Positions 1 through 8,908 are shown, counted from the stretch's first letter. The stretch is DNA of 64,000 nt from Aliikangiella marina (GCF_007004765.1 NZ_VIKR01000006.1:124001-188000), one strand, 5' to 3'. Translations and numbers: made by a program. The notes: a model not told the origin generated them from the sequence alone.

Positions 1-1152
1 CATCAGTCGCTTCGCCCCCAATTAATCGATCAACTAAAGCGAGGGCTTTTAAAAGCAGCATATCCCTATAAAGATTCGGACAAGTTTTTTGAGCAACTTA
101 ATGTTCACTATGAAGCGATTATTGCTGAATATAAACGCACTGAAGAAAAGAGAGCTTCGCAAGACATCATTCGATTAAAACCGATTGGCGCCTCCGGAAG
201 TGTATCCAATAATTCGTTTAAACATCAAGCTGTACATTCATCGAATGATGATGAAAGTTTAGAGCAATGGATTGATAGAGTTTTTGAAGCTCTACCGATT
301 GAGTCTCCAAAGCTCGCAGGACTGAATGATGTCGCGACTAAAACAAAGACTAGTACTAGCTTAGAGACTTTATCGAATTTGCAGTTGTCACCATGGTTTG
401 AATTAATGACTGAAGCACAGACAATTAGAGTAAAATTTTCAAGTTATATTCAACAAATCGATAAGTATATCTTTGTCGATGGCGCGGGTACTAAAAAGGC
501 TGAGTTTAGTAGTAGTGAATTGAATAAACTTTTTAATGAAAACCAACTTGTAGCAATCGATTCGTCTCCGGCTTTTGACCGGGCCTATCGACTAGTAACT
601 GAATCGTGGGTTACATCATTTTTAAAGGCAGAGCGGGTCAAACTTGAAGCAGAACAGAGACTAGCAAAAGAACAAGAAGCGCAGCGTAAAAAGGCGCTAG
701 AATTTGCTAAAGTGAAGCAAAAGTTAGCGCAGGCTGAACTAAAAGTCAAAGAGGCGAAAGAGAGTAGAGATAGAGTTGTGATCTCAGATAAAAATAAAGT
801 TGATTCGCAGGCTAATAAGACTTTAATAAAAGCTGATATGCTGACAGAACAAGAATACAACGATATCGTTGGCAATCTATCCAATTTGGCCATCGGAACT
901 AGGGTTGAGATTGAAATAAGTGGTCAATTCAAATTGTGCCAACTTGCCGCGAAAATCGGCGCGACAGGAAAATATATTTTTACTGATCGAACGGGTAATA
1001 AAGTTCTGCAATGTGTGGAGAAGGAACTCGTTGAAATGTTCCGAGTCGGTCGGCTTGGTTTTAAACAAAAAAGTGATATTTTTGTCGAAGGTTTAACGAC
1101 AGTTATTACCAGTATAAGAAGTTTAAAATCAGATAGAAGGATCGGCGTTTAG
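1..1152 (+). CDS. DUF1631-like protein, C-terminal part
   Basis: The reading frame is open from base 1, so the start lies outside the window and about 383 residues are visible. A coiled, charged stretch (about residues 205-255, rich in Ala, Glu, Lys and Gln) is followed by a compact C-terminal module with 'GTRVEIEI', 'CQLAAKIGATGKYIFTDRTGNK' type sequence split over a beta-rich fold. That ending resembles the PilZ-like tail of DUF1631 proteins (pattern: G-x-W/R-V-E-F ... A-x-I ... G-x-Y-x-F-x-N/D-R-x-G). The function of DUF1631 proteins is not established, and the family assignment is from memory of this tail motif. It is followed by a gap and a convergent arginine operon, so it is not part of that operon. 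Confidence 0.6.
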   Translation, partial: HQSLRPQLIDQLKRGLLKAAYPYKDSDKFFEQLNVHYEAIIAEYKRTEEKRASQDIIRLKPIGASGSVSNNSFKHQAVHSSNDDESLEQWIDRVFEALPIESPKLAGLNDVATKTKTSTSLETLSNLQLSPWFELMTEAQTIRVKFSSYIQQIDKYIFVDGAGTKKAEFSSSELNKLFNENQLVAIDSSPAFDRAYRLVTESWVTSFLKAERVKLEAEQRLAKEQEAQRKKALEFAKVKQKLAQAELKVKEAKESRDRVVISDKNKVDSQANKTLIKADMLTEQEYNDIVGNLSNLAIGTRVEIEISGQFKLCQLAAKIGATGKYIFTDRTGNKVLQCVEKELVEMFRVGRLGFKQKSDIFVEGLTTVITSIRSLKSDRRIGV

Positions 1153-1245
1153 CTTGCAATTTATGTTGTTAGCCTATGGTATTCTCCTCTCGCTAGAGTA
1201 GACAAGCCGATCGAGTTTAGGTCTAGTTGATTCTACTATTTTTTA

Positions 1246-1279
1246 TTGTCTGTTGTCTGTTGTCTGTCTTCTGTCTTTT
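1246..1279. repeat. Short 7-bp tandem repeat (TTGTCTG)
   Basis: Three exact copies of TTGTCTG are followed by degenerate copies (TCTTCTG, TCTTTT). The repeat lies in the 236-bp gap between the convergent DUF1631-like gene and argH. Nothing else recognisable is seen in the gap, and no strong terminator hairpin was found for either gene. Confidence 0.7.
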
Positions 1280-1388
1280 ACGTTTGCCCTTTCATTATAA
1301 ACTCGGTGCCTACCGTATCAAAAAAAGGTTTTGACTGCTGATAGGCTTCCGCGTATTACAAAAAGCGTCGGTTAAGCGTATCAGACGA

Positions 1389-2684
1389 TCATAACAGCTG
1401 ATTAAAACGACTTTCTAACTCGTCAAGTAATAGATTAGCACAGGCTCCAGGCGATGTTCTTTGGGTAAGTGAGTCCATTGGTAAGCGGTCAGCGAGGTTT
1501 TTCTTCAAATCGTTGGCGGATTGATAAGCTTCTCTAAACGGTATGCCCTTTATACTCTGTTCCGTAGCTAGGTCCGTTGCATACATTGGTGCATCTATCG
1601 CTTTTTCAAGGACGTCTGCTTTGAAAGACATTTCTGATACGACTTTGGAAAAAAGTTTAATTGTATCCAGCGCAACTTTTAGGCCTTTTAATAAAGGCGG
1701 TTTAGTGAGTTGCAGATCTCTTTGATATCCCGACGGTAACGATAGGATTGATTGCAGCTCAACCATCGCCCCCTGTAATGTCGCATAACTACCTCGCATT
1801 AACTCAATGAGATCCGGATTCCTTTTATTTGGCATGATAGAACTACCTGTAGTCATATTGTCTGGCAAGTTGACAAAGTTAAATTCTTGAGAGGTGAATA
1901 AAGAGAGGTCCCAACAGAATCGCCTGATATCTAGCAAACATTGCGACAATCTAAATAAGGCCTCCAGTTCGAATTTACCGCGACTATTTTGAGTATAAAT
2001 GGGATTGATTTGTAATCGAGAGAAATCGAGCTCGTTGGTTGTTAGCTCCCTGTCAAGTGGAAGGTTGACTCCATAACCGGCCGCGGTTCCTAAAGGATTC
2101 GCATCTAATAGCTGCAGACTAAATTGTAAGCTCATCAAGTTATCAATCATTGCTTCCGCGAAACCGGCAAACCACATTCCAGCAGAAGAAGGAACCGCTC
2201 GTTGTAGATGAGTGTAACCGGGCATTGGTATATCTTTTGTTAATTTTGCTTGTGCGAGGCAAGCTCTCACTGCACTGACAATATAGTCCTCTGCTTGCTT
2301 TAAGCTGTGCTTGATCAATAGTCTGGTAGCAACTGACACTTGATCATTTCTAGAGCGCCCGGTATGAATTTTTTTACCTAGATCTCCGAGTTTTTCGACT
2401 AAATAGTACTCGATAGCTGAGTGGCCATCTTCAAACTGGTTCGATAAGTGAAATACGCCTTGATTGTAGTCATGCGCTAACTCGTCGAGTGCTTGAATTA
2501 GCGAGTCAGCTTCACCCTTATCTAAGATTGTGATGGAATTAAGTCCCTTCACGTGCGCTTTACTCGCTTGAATATCAAAAAGAAAAATTTGGTTGTCGAG
2601 TAGAATGTCTTCGCCCGCCATATAGTTCATAATTTCATTGTCTACCGAAGCTTGTGATTGTTTTTGCCAAATAGGGGCCGTCAT
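1389..2684 (-). CDS. argH: Argininosuccinate lyase
   Basis: Cytosolic enzyme for the last step of arginine synthesis, splitting argininosuccinate into arginine and fumarate. It belongs to the fumarase/aspartase superfamily, whose signature is visible at residues 280-290 (TGSSIMPNKRNP). The catalytic-histidine motif GYTHLQ lies near residue 157-161, and the early HTGRSRNDQ motif lies at about 107-115. At 431 residues it is shorter than the E. coli enzyme (457) and close to the Xanthomonas type. Its ATG overlaps the argC stop by 4 bp, which indicates translational coupling as the last gene of the argF'-argG-argE'-argBA-argC-argH operon. Confidence 0.95.
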   Translation of the reverse strand: MTAPIWQKQSQASVDNEIMNYMAGEDILLDNQIFLFDIQASKAHVKGLNSITILDKGEADSLIQALDELAHDYNQGVFHLSNQFEDGHSAIEYYLVEKLGDLGKKIHTGRSRNDQVSVATRLLIKHSLKQAEDYIVSAVRACLAQAKLTKDIPMPGYTHLQRAVPSSAGMWFAGFAEAMIDNLMSLQFSLQLLDANPLGTAAGYGVNLPLDRELTTNELDFSRLQINPIYTQNSRGKFELEALFRLSQCLLDIRRFCWDLSLFTSQEFNFVNLPDNMTTGSSIMPNKRNPDLIELMRGSYATLQGAMVELQSILSLPSGYQRDLQLTKPPLLKGLKVALDTIKLFSKVVSEMSFKADVLEKAIDAPMYATDLATEQSIKGIPFREAYQSANDLKKNLADRLPMDSLTQRTSPGACANLLLDELESRFNQLL

Positions 2685-3766
2685 ACTGCTTCTCCTTTTA
2701 ATTGTGCCTGCAGATCGGCTTCAGCTAATAGTGGGTTGAACTCTTCAATCTCAATTAAACCGAAGGCAGGATTGAGTCCCAGTGCAATATTGATATTTTG
2801 GACCGCTTGACTCGCTGCGCCCTTAAGTAAGTTATCGAGTACAGAAATAATAGTAGCTCGTTTACCATCCTGCGATAACTGCAGTCCTCCGATGATACAA
2901 TTACTCGTTCTTGAAACTTGTTGAATTGTTGGAATATCGTCACAGATTTTAACGAGTGGATGCATTGCATAATAGTCTTTTAGTCGGGTTTGCAAGCTCT
3001 GATAAAATTGCTTTTTTGAAAAATTAAGTTGGATAGTCATACTGATGCCCCTAAAAAAATCGGCGACGTGCGGAGAAAAACTAACTGGTATGTTTAAATG
3101 GTGTGAAACTTCTTTTTCGTGAAGATGCTCAATACTTTTATAGGGAATAATATTGTCTTTTAAATTATGAGGATCATTGGTCGCACTAGGCTTAGTGCCT
3201 GCGCCGCTATAACCCGAAATGCCAAAACAATTAACGGGTGCAACGAGCAGATCCTTGAGAGGCTCTATCGCTAGTTGCATAGCGGTTGCGTAGCAGCCAG
3301 GGTTGCTTATTTTTATTGGTTTATCTTTGACTCCACCTTGTTTAAAGTTGTTGATCTCAGGAACCGAGTAATTCCACTCAGTATCGAACCGATAGTCTGC
3401 TGAAAGATCGATTATCACTTCAACGGTTGAATTGTTTTTAAGGTTGTCCACGAATAATTCTGCTAGACCGTTTGGTAACGCTAGAATAACTATCTCTGTG
3501 GATATATCGGCAATCTGCTCTGGCTCGAGCGCTTTAATTTCAATGGTACTTTTGGTATCCATGTGTTCATTAATACGACTACCTTGCAGCTGTCGAGAGC
3601 TTAGCCACGATAATTCTAGTAGAGGATGGTTCTCTATCAAGCGAACCAGTTCCTTACCGACATATCCGCGTACACCAAGAATACCCACCGAGTACTTCTT
3701 GTTTTTATTGCTTTGATAGTTTTTGGAAAGTGATTTAATAAGTTTTCCAAAATTAACTTTATTCAT
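2681..3766 (-). CDS. argC: N-acetyl-gamma-glutamyl-phosphate reductase
   Basis: NADPH-dependent reduction of N-acetylglutamyl phosphate to N-acetylglutamate semialdehyde, the third step of arginine synthesis. The Rossmann start GVRGYVG lies at residues 31-37 and the active-site cysteine in NPGCYATA is at residue 158. The N-terminus (about 25 residues, Lys/Asn-rich) is longer than usual before the Rossmann fold, and a later start near the KKYSVGILG segment cannot be excluded. It lies 28 bp downstream of argBA and overlaps argH by 4 bp, inside the arginine operon. Confidence 0.95.
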   Translation of the reverse strand: MNKVNFGKLIKSLSKNYQSNKNKKYSVGILGVRGYVGKELVRLIENHPLLELSWLSSRQLQGSRINEHMDTKSTIEIKALEPEQIADISTEIVILALPNGLAELFVDNLKNNSTVEVIIDLSADYRFDTEWNYSVPEINNFKQGGVKDKPIKISNPGCYATAMQLAIEPLKDLLVAPVNCFGISGYSGAGTKPSATNDPHNLKDNIIPYKSIEHLHEKEVSHHLNIPVSFSPHVADFFRGISMTIQLNFSKKQFYQSLQTRLKDYYAMHPLVKICDDIPTIQQVSRTSNCIIGGLQLSQDGKRATIISVLDNLLKGAASQAVQNINIALGLNPAFGLIEIEEFNPLLAEADLQAQLKGEAV

Positions 3767-3794
3767 TTTTAATGCCTTGAAATTTAATAAATGG

Positions 3795-5153
3795 TTAATT
3801 CAAAGTTGCTGCTTTATTATTGGCAGCATTAATACATTGTTCGATTTGCGCGAAATCATTGAGACCATACCAATAGATATTCCAGTCTTTACTCTTCATA
3901 TGACCGTGAGCTTTTTTAAAGTAAAACTGATTGATAGGATTATCGGGTTTAGCGCGCCAGTAAATAGCGGGAAGCGATTGGACCATTTTTTCCCAGACGG
4001 CTTTGCCCAAACCTTCGCCCTTTGCCGAGTCATCAACAACAAACTTATCTAAAAATGGTATTCCGTCTTCGATAGTCACAATTGCGGCAGCGCGATAGCA
4101 ATAAGTGACAAATGCTTTATGAACCTTTAACTTCTCAAAGTAGTCATTATCGAGTTGTTTTTTAAAACTACTCTCTAGTAGGGCTTTAAGTTTCTTGGTT
4201 TTTATTGTTTCAACTGATTCATGTGTCATTATTGACTCGCCGCGTCTTAGTAGCGTACCTGAACCTTTATGAGTGAACAGTTCTTTGGCTAAATGGGCCG
4301 GGGTTGTGATTGATACTGAAGCGGTAGAAGGTAGCTGACTCAGTATTTCTGCAATTTGCTTGACTTTTAGTTTCATCCCGCTGTGTAGCCAGGGCTGTGC
4401 GATAAGTTCGCTGTAATCGGTGACCAAATTAATTGAAGAGATGACTTTATTTTTCTCATTTAAAATACCACCGGTTTGAGTGAGAAAAATTATTTTATAA
4501 GGCTCGATCGCAATGGCGAGTTGGTTAGTGGCATTATCTGCGTTAACATTCAGCACTTGTCCTGTTTCTGTTTCTGCGAGCGAGGAGAGAATCGGAATTG
4601 CGCCACTCTCTATTGCTGATTTGATCGGTTCTAGGTCGATATTGTTGATTTCACCGACTAATCCTAGCTGCTCTTGTGATGATTGTTTCGCATAAAACAC
4701 GCCCGATGTAATCGAAGCTGTTTTGACACCTAAAGCTTGAAGTTTATTCGCGAGTTTGAGGTTTTGTTGGATAAATGTTTTCTTAGCAACAGATAAAACT
4801 TCAGGAGTTGTGATTCGTTGGCCATCAACAAACTCACTGGTAATCGATTTTTGAGCTAAGTTTTTAGATAACTGTGGGCCTGCGCCGTGAATCACGATAG
4901 GAAAGAGTCCTATTTGCTCAAGAAAAGCCAGAGATGAGCATAAGTTATCTAAGTCGTTATCTAATATTGCGCCACCAACTTTAATGACAGCAAAATGAGT
5001 TTTTCCGGCGTCAACAAAACGGTCAAGATATTGCTGTATTTCTTTGGGGTTTGCGAGATTAGCGAGCAACTGAATTATGGTTTCTTTTACCTTAGGCTTG
5101 AAGCTTGTTGGTGACTGAGTCGAGAGCGCTAAATTTGATTTTAATTGATTCAT
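3795..5153 (-). CDS. argBA: Bifunctional N-acetylglutamate kinase/synthase (fused ArgB-ArgA type)
   Basis: A two-domain protein of 452 residues. The N-terminal amino-acid-kinase domain (about 50-290) carries KVGGAIL and VIHGAGPQLS, the nucleotide/substrate loops of N-acetylglutamate kinase. The C-terminal part (about 300-450) is a NAT domain resembling that of vertebrate-like NAGS/K, with DSAKGEGLGKAVWEKM matching the acetyl-CoA pyrophosphate loop. The length and order match the Xanthomonas bifunctional NAGS/K (about 447 aa, known from that genus). It would therefore carry out both the first (acetyl transfer) and second (phosphorylation) steps. It lies 12 bp from argE' and 28 bp from argC in the arginine operon. 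No separate argA is seen here. Confidence 0.9.
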   Translation of the reverse strand: MNQLKSNLALSTQSPTSFKPKVKETIIQLLANLANPKEIQQYLDRFVDAGKTHFAVIKVGGAILDNDLDNLCSSLAFLEQIGLFPIVIHGAGPQLSKNLAQKSITSEFVDGQRITTPEVLSVAKKTFIQQNLKLANKLQALGVKTASITSGVFYAKQSSQEQLGLVGEINNIDLEPIKSAIESGAIPILSSLAETETGQVLNVNADNATNQLAIAIEPYKIIFLTQTGGILNEKNKVISSINLVTDYSELIAQPWLHSGMKLKVKQIAEILSQLPSTASVSITTPAHLAKELFTHKGSGTLLRRGESIMTHESVETIKTKKLKALLESSFKKQLDNDYFEKLKVHKAFVTYCYRAAAIVTIEDGIPFLDKFVVDDSAKGEGLGKAVWEKMVQSLPAIYWRAKPDNPINQFYFKKAHGHMKSKDWNIYWYGLNDFAQIEQCINAANNKAATLN

Positions 5154-5165
5154 GATAAGGACCCC

Positions 5166-6299
5166 TTAAAGTTTGAAGCTATTATCGGAAAGTTTATTCA
5201 ATATATTGATATAGCTATTTTCCACTGCTAAGAGCTGATCGAGTGCTACCCATTCATCGGCGGTATGTGCTTGTTCAATATTCCCGGGACCATAAACAAT
5301 TGCTGTCGCACCGGATTGTGAGAATAAACTTGCTTCGGTCCAAAAATTGACAGGACTAGCCGTCGATAATCCTAGTGAAGTCGAGAGCTTTTCAGCATTT
5401 CGATGCGCCTCATCAAAGTTTTGATTAGCGGCAGGAAGAGAAGGGCCGTTGAAGCCTTTTTTAATAGCAACTGGATACTGTTGCTCATCGGATAATATGC
5501 CTTTTGCCAAGAAATCGAGTAGTTCGTCTTCGCTTTGTCCTGGTAAAGGTCTAAATCCAAACTTTAAACTTGATTCAGCTGCGATCATATTCGCTTTGAT
5601 GCCGCCCGAAATCGTTCCGACATTAAAGGGAAGCCCAATCAAAGACTTAAATTGATAGTTTTGCTGATTGATCCATTCTATCGATTTAGATATCCAGCTT
5701 GCGGCACGATGGATTGCGTTATCATTATGAGCTCTTAATTCTGATGCATGACCAGGTTTGCCAGTAAAGGTTGCTTCTGCAGTTTGAATCCCACGGTGTG
5801 CGGTGATTGCCTTTGCTTGGGTTGGCTCAGCAACAACAACTTGTTTAAAACCTTTGTTTCCTGCAAGGAATGCTTTAACTGCCTCGCTTGAACCATGCTC
5901 TTCATCGGATGAAAAAAGTAGCGCAACGTCACCAGGGGCTCGATTAACAGCTGTTAGCATACACGCTGATGCACCTTTGATATCGCATGCGCCGAGACCG
6001 GTTGCTGTTTCTTGCGAAACCTCTAGCGTGAATGGATCTTTAGACCAACCATTTGTTATCGGTACCGTATCAATATGAAAGTTAAACAATAGCTGCGGTT
6101 GACCTCTTTGGGCAAGAAGACAGATGCTACCGTTTCCCGCGTCAATAAACTCAAATTGGAACCCTTCCAGATTTTTTTTAAGATAATGAAAAATTTCACT
6201 ATCCTGCGTTATTGCCTTCGGTGGGTTTTGCGTATCAAAACTAACCAGCGCAGCCAAGTGTCCAAGTGTTGTCGACAAAATATTTTGATTATTTTTCAT
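5166..6299 (-). CDS. argE': N-acetyl-L-citrulline deacetylase (ArgE-type M20 peptidase)
   Basis: M20-family zinc hydrolase of 377 residues. Metal-site motifs are FNFHIDTVP (about residues 73-81), LGACDIKGA (about 106-114) and FSSDEEHGSSEA (about 128-139, with the catalytic Glu pair). By itself the sequence fits acetylornithine deacetylase. Because it sits two genes from an N-acetylornithine carbamoyltransferase, the inferred substrate is N-acetylcitrulline, as in Xanthomonas, giving citrulline for ArgG. Its ATG overlaps the argG stop by 4 bp. The substrate choice is an inference from the operon, not from a diagnostic residue. Confidence 0.88.
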   Translation of the reverse strand: MKNNQNILSTTLGHLAALVSFDTQNPPKAITQDSEIFHYLKKNLEGFQFEFIDAGNGSICLLAQRGQPQLLFNFHIDTVPITNGWSKDPFTLEVSQETATGLGACDIKGASACMLTAVNRAPGDVALLFSSDEEHGSSEAVKAFLAGNKGFKQVVVAEPTQAKAITAHRGIQTAEATFTGKPGHASELRAHNDNAIHRAASWISKSIEWINQQNYQFKSLIGLPFNVGTISGGIKANMIAAESSLKFGFRPLPGQSEDELLDFLAKGILSDEQQYPVAIKKGFNGPSLPAANQNFDEAHRNAEKLSTSLGLSTASPVNFWTEASLFSQSGATAIVYGPGNIEQAHTADEWVALDQLLAVENSYINILNKLSDNSFKL

Positions 6300-7582
6300 G
6301 ATGCTTTCTCTACCAGTTTCGACTCGCTGGCATCAGGTTCGGCGCAGTTTACATTCGATTGGTCGATTAAATGTTGATTAGCGGCCATAGTTGAAGACTT
6401 ACCAAATAGCTTGATGAATCCTTGTGCCTCTTCGATGTTCCAATTGGCCGACTGAGCATAGATTGATTGTTTATCTTTGAGAATGTTTGGCGAGGTGATC
6501 GCTACTGCCTGTGCTTGTCCATTACTTAATAATAATGTTACTTCTCCAGAGACTTGTTTTTGCGATGAGTTTAGAAAAGCTTCAAGATCCATTTTGAGTG
6601 GGTCGTAGAAAAATCCCTCATAAACAAGTTCAGTCCATTTTTGCGCGACTTGTGTTTTAAAACGATTTTGTGCTTTTGACAGTATAGCTTGCTCAAGTGC
6701 TGTATGTGCAATGTTGAGACAATGCAATGCGGGCGCTTCAAAAACAATTCGCCCCTTTAAACCTATAGTGGTGTCGCCCGTGTAAATTCCTCTACCAATC
6801 GCCAGTTTCCCGCCAATTTGATTAAGTCGTTGAACAGCGTGTTCGCCGGTGAAGCTCTCATCGAGGCAGTTTTTATTAATCGCGACAACTTCACCGTGTA
6901 AGAATTGAATCGTCACAAATTCATCAACAGAATCAACTTGACTAGGGGGAGTTGTCAACACATAGCTCGCTTCGCCCGGTGATTGCCACTCATCGATTTC
7001 CGAACCAGAGATCGTTGCGCCCAGCAAGTTTTCATTAATTGAATACTTGCTCACTTTGTCTGATACATCGAACCCTTTTTCAATCAGATACTGCTTTTCA
7101 TATTCTCTTACTTGTTGGGTATGCTTTTGAATTTCTCTGATAGGCGAGATGATTGTATAGTCACCGAGTGACTGGACCGCCAGATCAAATCTCACCTGAT
7201 CATTACCCATCCCCGTACAACCATGAGCAAAGTATTGAGTACCTAACTGATCGCAGAGTTTTAAACACGCTTCAACGATTAAGTAACGATCAGAGCACAA
7301 TAACGGATATTGATTTTGGTACCAGTAGCCAGCCTTAACCATCGGAGTGATGACTTGTTGCCAAAGTGCTTGGCCAATATTGACCTGATGGTGTTGGATT
7401 GCACCTAAGGACAATGCTCTCTTTTCTATTTGTTGTTTATCGGTGCTCGAGATCCCGCCTGAGTCTACAAAAATGGTATGTACAACATACCCGGCTTCGA
7501 TTAGATAAGGGACACAAAAGCTGGTATCGAGTCCACCCGAGAAAGCAAGAACAATGAGTTTTTGTTGTGACGATTGATTCAT
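6296..7582 (-). CDS. argG: Argininosuccinate synthase
   Basis: ATP-dependent joining of citrulline and aspartate to argininosuccinate. The N-type ATP-pyrophosphatase P-loop AFSGGLDTS is at residues 13-21. Other conserved blocks are YFAHGCTGMGNDQVRF (about 116-131), SINENLLG (about 181-188) and GRGIYTGDTTIGLKGR (about 271-286). At 428 residues it is about 25-30 longer than the usual bacterial protein. The extra length is a polar C-terminal tail that does not resemble the family. Second gene of the arginine operon, 20 bp after argF'. Confidence 0.95.
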   Translation of the reverse strand: MNQSSQQKLIVLAFSGGLDTSFCVPYLIEAGYVVHTIFVDSGGISSTDKQQIEKRALSLGAIQHHQVNIGQALWQQVITPMVKAGYWYQNQYPLLCSDRYLIVEACLKLCDQLGTQYFAHGCTGMGNDQVRFDLAVQSLGDYTIISPIREIQKHTQQVREYEKQYLIEKGFDVSDKVSKYSINENLLGATISGSEIDEWQSPGEASYVLTTPPSQVDSVDEFVTIQFLHGEVVAINKNCLDESFTGEHAVQRLNQIGGKLAIGRGIYTGDTTIGLKGRIVFEAPALHCLNIAHTALEQAILSKAQNRFKTQVAQKWTELVYEGFFYDPLKMDLEAFLNSSQKQVSGEVTLLLSNGQAQAVAITSPNILKDKQSIYAQSANWNIEEAQGFIKLFGKSSTMAANQHLIDQSNVNCAEPDASESKLVEKAS

Positions 7583-7602
7583 GGTCTTTTCCTTAAAAAT
7601 TT

Positions 7603-8601
7603 TTAGTGTTGAATTAGTTTTTGCATTATGGCTTTTTGTACATGGAGTCGATTTTCAGCTTCGTCGATTGCGAAGCAATAATCAGCATCAAGTACGGCAT
7701 CAGTTGCTTTCACATTTCTTCTCAGTGGTAGGCAATGTGAAAACAAACCTTTTTTAGTAAGTGCCATTTTTTCTTCATCGACAATAAAGTGCTTGTATTG
7801 GTCTCGAATGGATTTTTCTGCTTCCCAGTTACCAAAGTAAGGGAGTGCGCCCCAACTTTTTGCATAAACAATTTGAGCATCTTGATAGGCTTCTTCAATA
7901 TTGTGAGTGATTTGAAAGCTACCGCCGGACGATTCTGCATTCTGTTTTGCCAGCGACAGATATCTTTCATCAAGTAAGTAACTTTCATTGGGACATAACA
8001 AAGTCACATCCATGCCAAACTTTGAAGCAATCAAAAGAGACGAGTTTGCCACGGCTGTATTGAGAGGTTTAGGGTGGTAAGTCCATGTCAGCAAATATTT
8101 CTTTTTCTTTGCTGAACCAAGCTTTTCTTGGATAGCTTGCATGTGGGCTAATTCTTGGCACGGATGAGTAATCGTCTCCATATTCACCACCGGAACAGAC
8201 GCGTACTCTGCGAAAGCTTTGATCACTTTGTCTTGTCTATCGATTTGCCAATCTTCAAATTTTGGGAAAGCTCTAATACAGATCAAATCGCAGTATCTAG
8301 AAAGTACTTTAGCAGCCTCAATGACATGTTCTTCCGCATCTCCTGTCATCTGGGTGCCAAATTCAAATTCAAGGGGCCATGCGCTTTTGCCTGGTTCTAG
8401 TACGACTGCATGGCCACCTAATTGCCAGGTGCCTAACTCAAAAGAAGTTCTAGTGCGTAAACTCGGGTTAAAAAATAGTAGCGCTACCGATTTATTGTGC
8501 AATGCCTGACTCGAAAGGCCTTGTTTAAACTGAGTCGCTAGATCGAGTAAGTCTTGTAACTCTGCCTGGCTCCAGTCTGCAGTTGTAATAAAATTTTTCA
8601 T
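7603..8601 (-). CDS. argF': N-acetylornithine carbamoyltransferase
   Basis: Transfers a carbamoyl group from carbamoyl phosphate to N-acetylornithine, forming N-acetylcitrulline. The carbamoyl-phosphate loop is SLRTRT (residues 47-52) and the HPCQE block is at 146-150. The features that separate this enzyme from ordinary ornithine transcarbamylase are all present and closely resemble Xanthomonas AOTCase: GKSAWPLEFEFG around Trp75, RAFPKFEDW, METITHPCQELAH, LTWTYHPKPLNTAVANS, and the late HCLPLRRNVKATDAV, whose Lys is carboxylated in the Xanthomonas enzyme. Length is 332 versus about 339. First structural gene of the operon, preceded by an arginine-rich leader and terminator. Confidence 0.95.
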   Translation of the reverse strand: MKNFITTADWSQAELQDLLDLATQFKQGLSSQALHNKSVALLFFNPSLRTRTSFELGTWQLGGHAVVLEPGKSAWPLEFEFGTQMTGDAEEHVIEAAKVLSRYCDLICIRAFPKFEDWQIDRQDKVIKAFAEYASVPVVNMETITHPCQELAHMQAIQEKLGSAKKKKYLLTWTYHPKPLNTAVANSSLLIASKFGMDVTLLCPNESYLLDERYLSLAKQNAESSGGSFQITHNIEEAYQDAQIVYAKSWGALPYFGNWEAEKSIRDQYKHFIVDEEKMALTKKGLFSHCLPLRRNVKATDAVLDADYCFAIDEAENRLHVQKAIMQKLIQH

Positions 8602-8645
8602 GGTTTTTCCTAAATGTTTTGAGTTCTGAAATTAAAAAAAGGCAT

Positions 8646-8674
8646 AAAAAACCCGGCGCATTGGCCGGGTTTTT
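8646..8674 (-). terminator. Rho-independent terminator/attenuator before argF'
   Basis: Read on the minus strand this is an A-run, then CCCGGC, a 6-nt loop, GCCGGG and a run of T. It sits between the leader ORF stop (8699) and the argF' ATG (8601). The hairpin can also read on the plus strand, but no plus-strand gene ends here, so its role is taken to be attenuation of the arginine operon. Confidence 0.85.
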
Positions 8675-8698
8675 AGAAGATGGTTTGTTATTTACTCA

Positions 8699-8842
8699 TC
8701 AAACACCATCGCACCCAGCCCAATAGGGACGGCGGCGACGGCGAACAACAGAAGTTTCAAGATTAACAGACACAGAAGAGCGGCTAGCAAGTTGAGCTAG
8801 TTCAATGGTTTCAATTGTTAGATGATTCAGCAATGAATTCAT
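8699..8842 (-). CDS. Arginine-rich leader peptide of the arg operon
   Basis: A 47-codon ORF directly upstream of the attenuator and argF'. It starts MNSLLNHLTIE and contains five consecutive Arg codons (CGC CGT CGC CGC CGT, minus strand, 8743 to 8729), then PYWAGCDGV and a TGA stop. The segment coding for Tyr-Trp-Ala-Gly (ATTGGGCTGGGT, 8724-8713) can pair with ACCCGGCCAAT (8670-8660) in the 5' arm of the terminator. A ribosome stalled on the Arg run would leave that antiterminator segment free. A ribosome reaching the stop would cover it and allow termination. No strong ribosome-binding site precedes the ATG. It is too short for routine gene calling and is inferred to have a regulatory, not an enzymatic, role. 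Confidence 0.8.
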   Translation of the reverse strand: MNSLLNHLTIETIELAQLASRSSVSVNLETSVVRRRRRPYWAGCDGV

Positions 8843-8879
8843 CGGTGTGTGCCATGCTATATTGGAATCGATGCGTTAT

Positions 8880-8908
8880 TAGTAACATAGGCGTTTTCAC
8901 TTTGGCAA
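8880..8908 (-). promoter_or_regulatory. Candidate sigma-70 promoter for the arg leader/operon
   Basis: On the minus strand, TTGCCA (8908-8903), a 17-bp spacer and TTACTA (8885-8880) would start transcription about 30 nt before the leader ATG. No convincing ARG-box pair (ArgR operator) is visible around it. The match is moderate and assigned by eye. Confidence 0.4.

Noticed and set aside
8820-8860. ATGAATTCAT near the leader start as an ArgR box.
   Set aside because: The palindrome lacks the 4-bp AT spacer and flanking half-sites of the ARG-box consensus.
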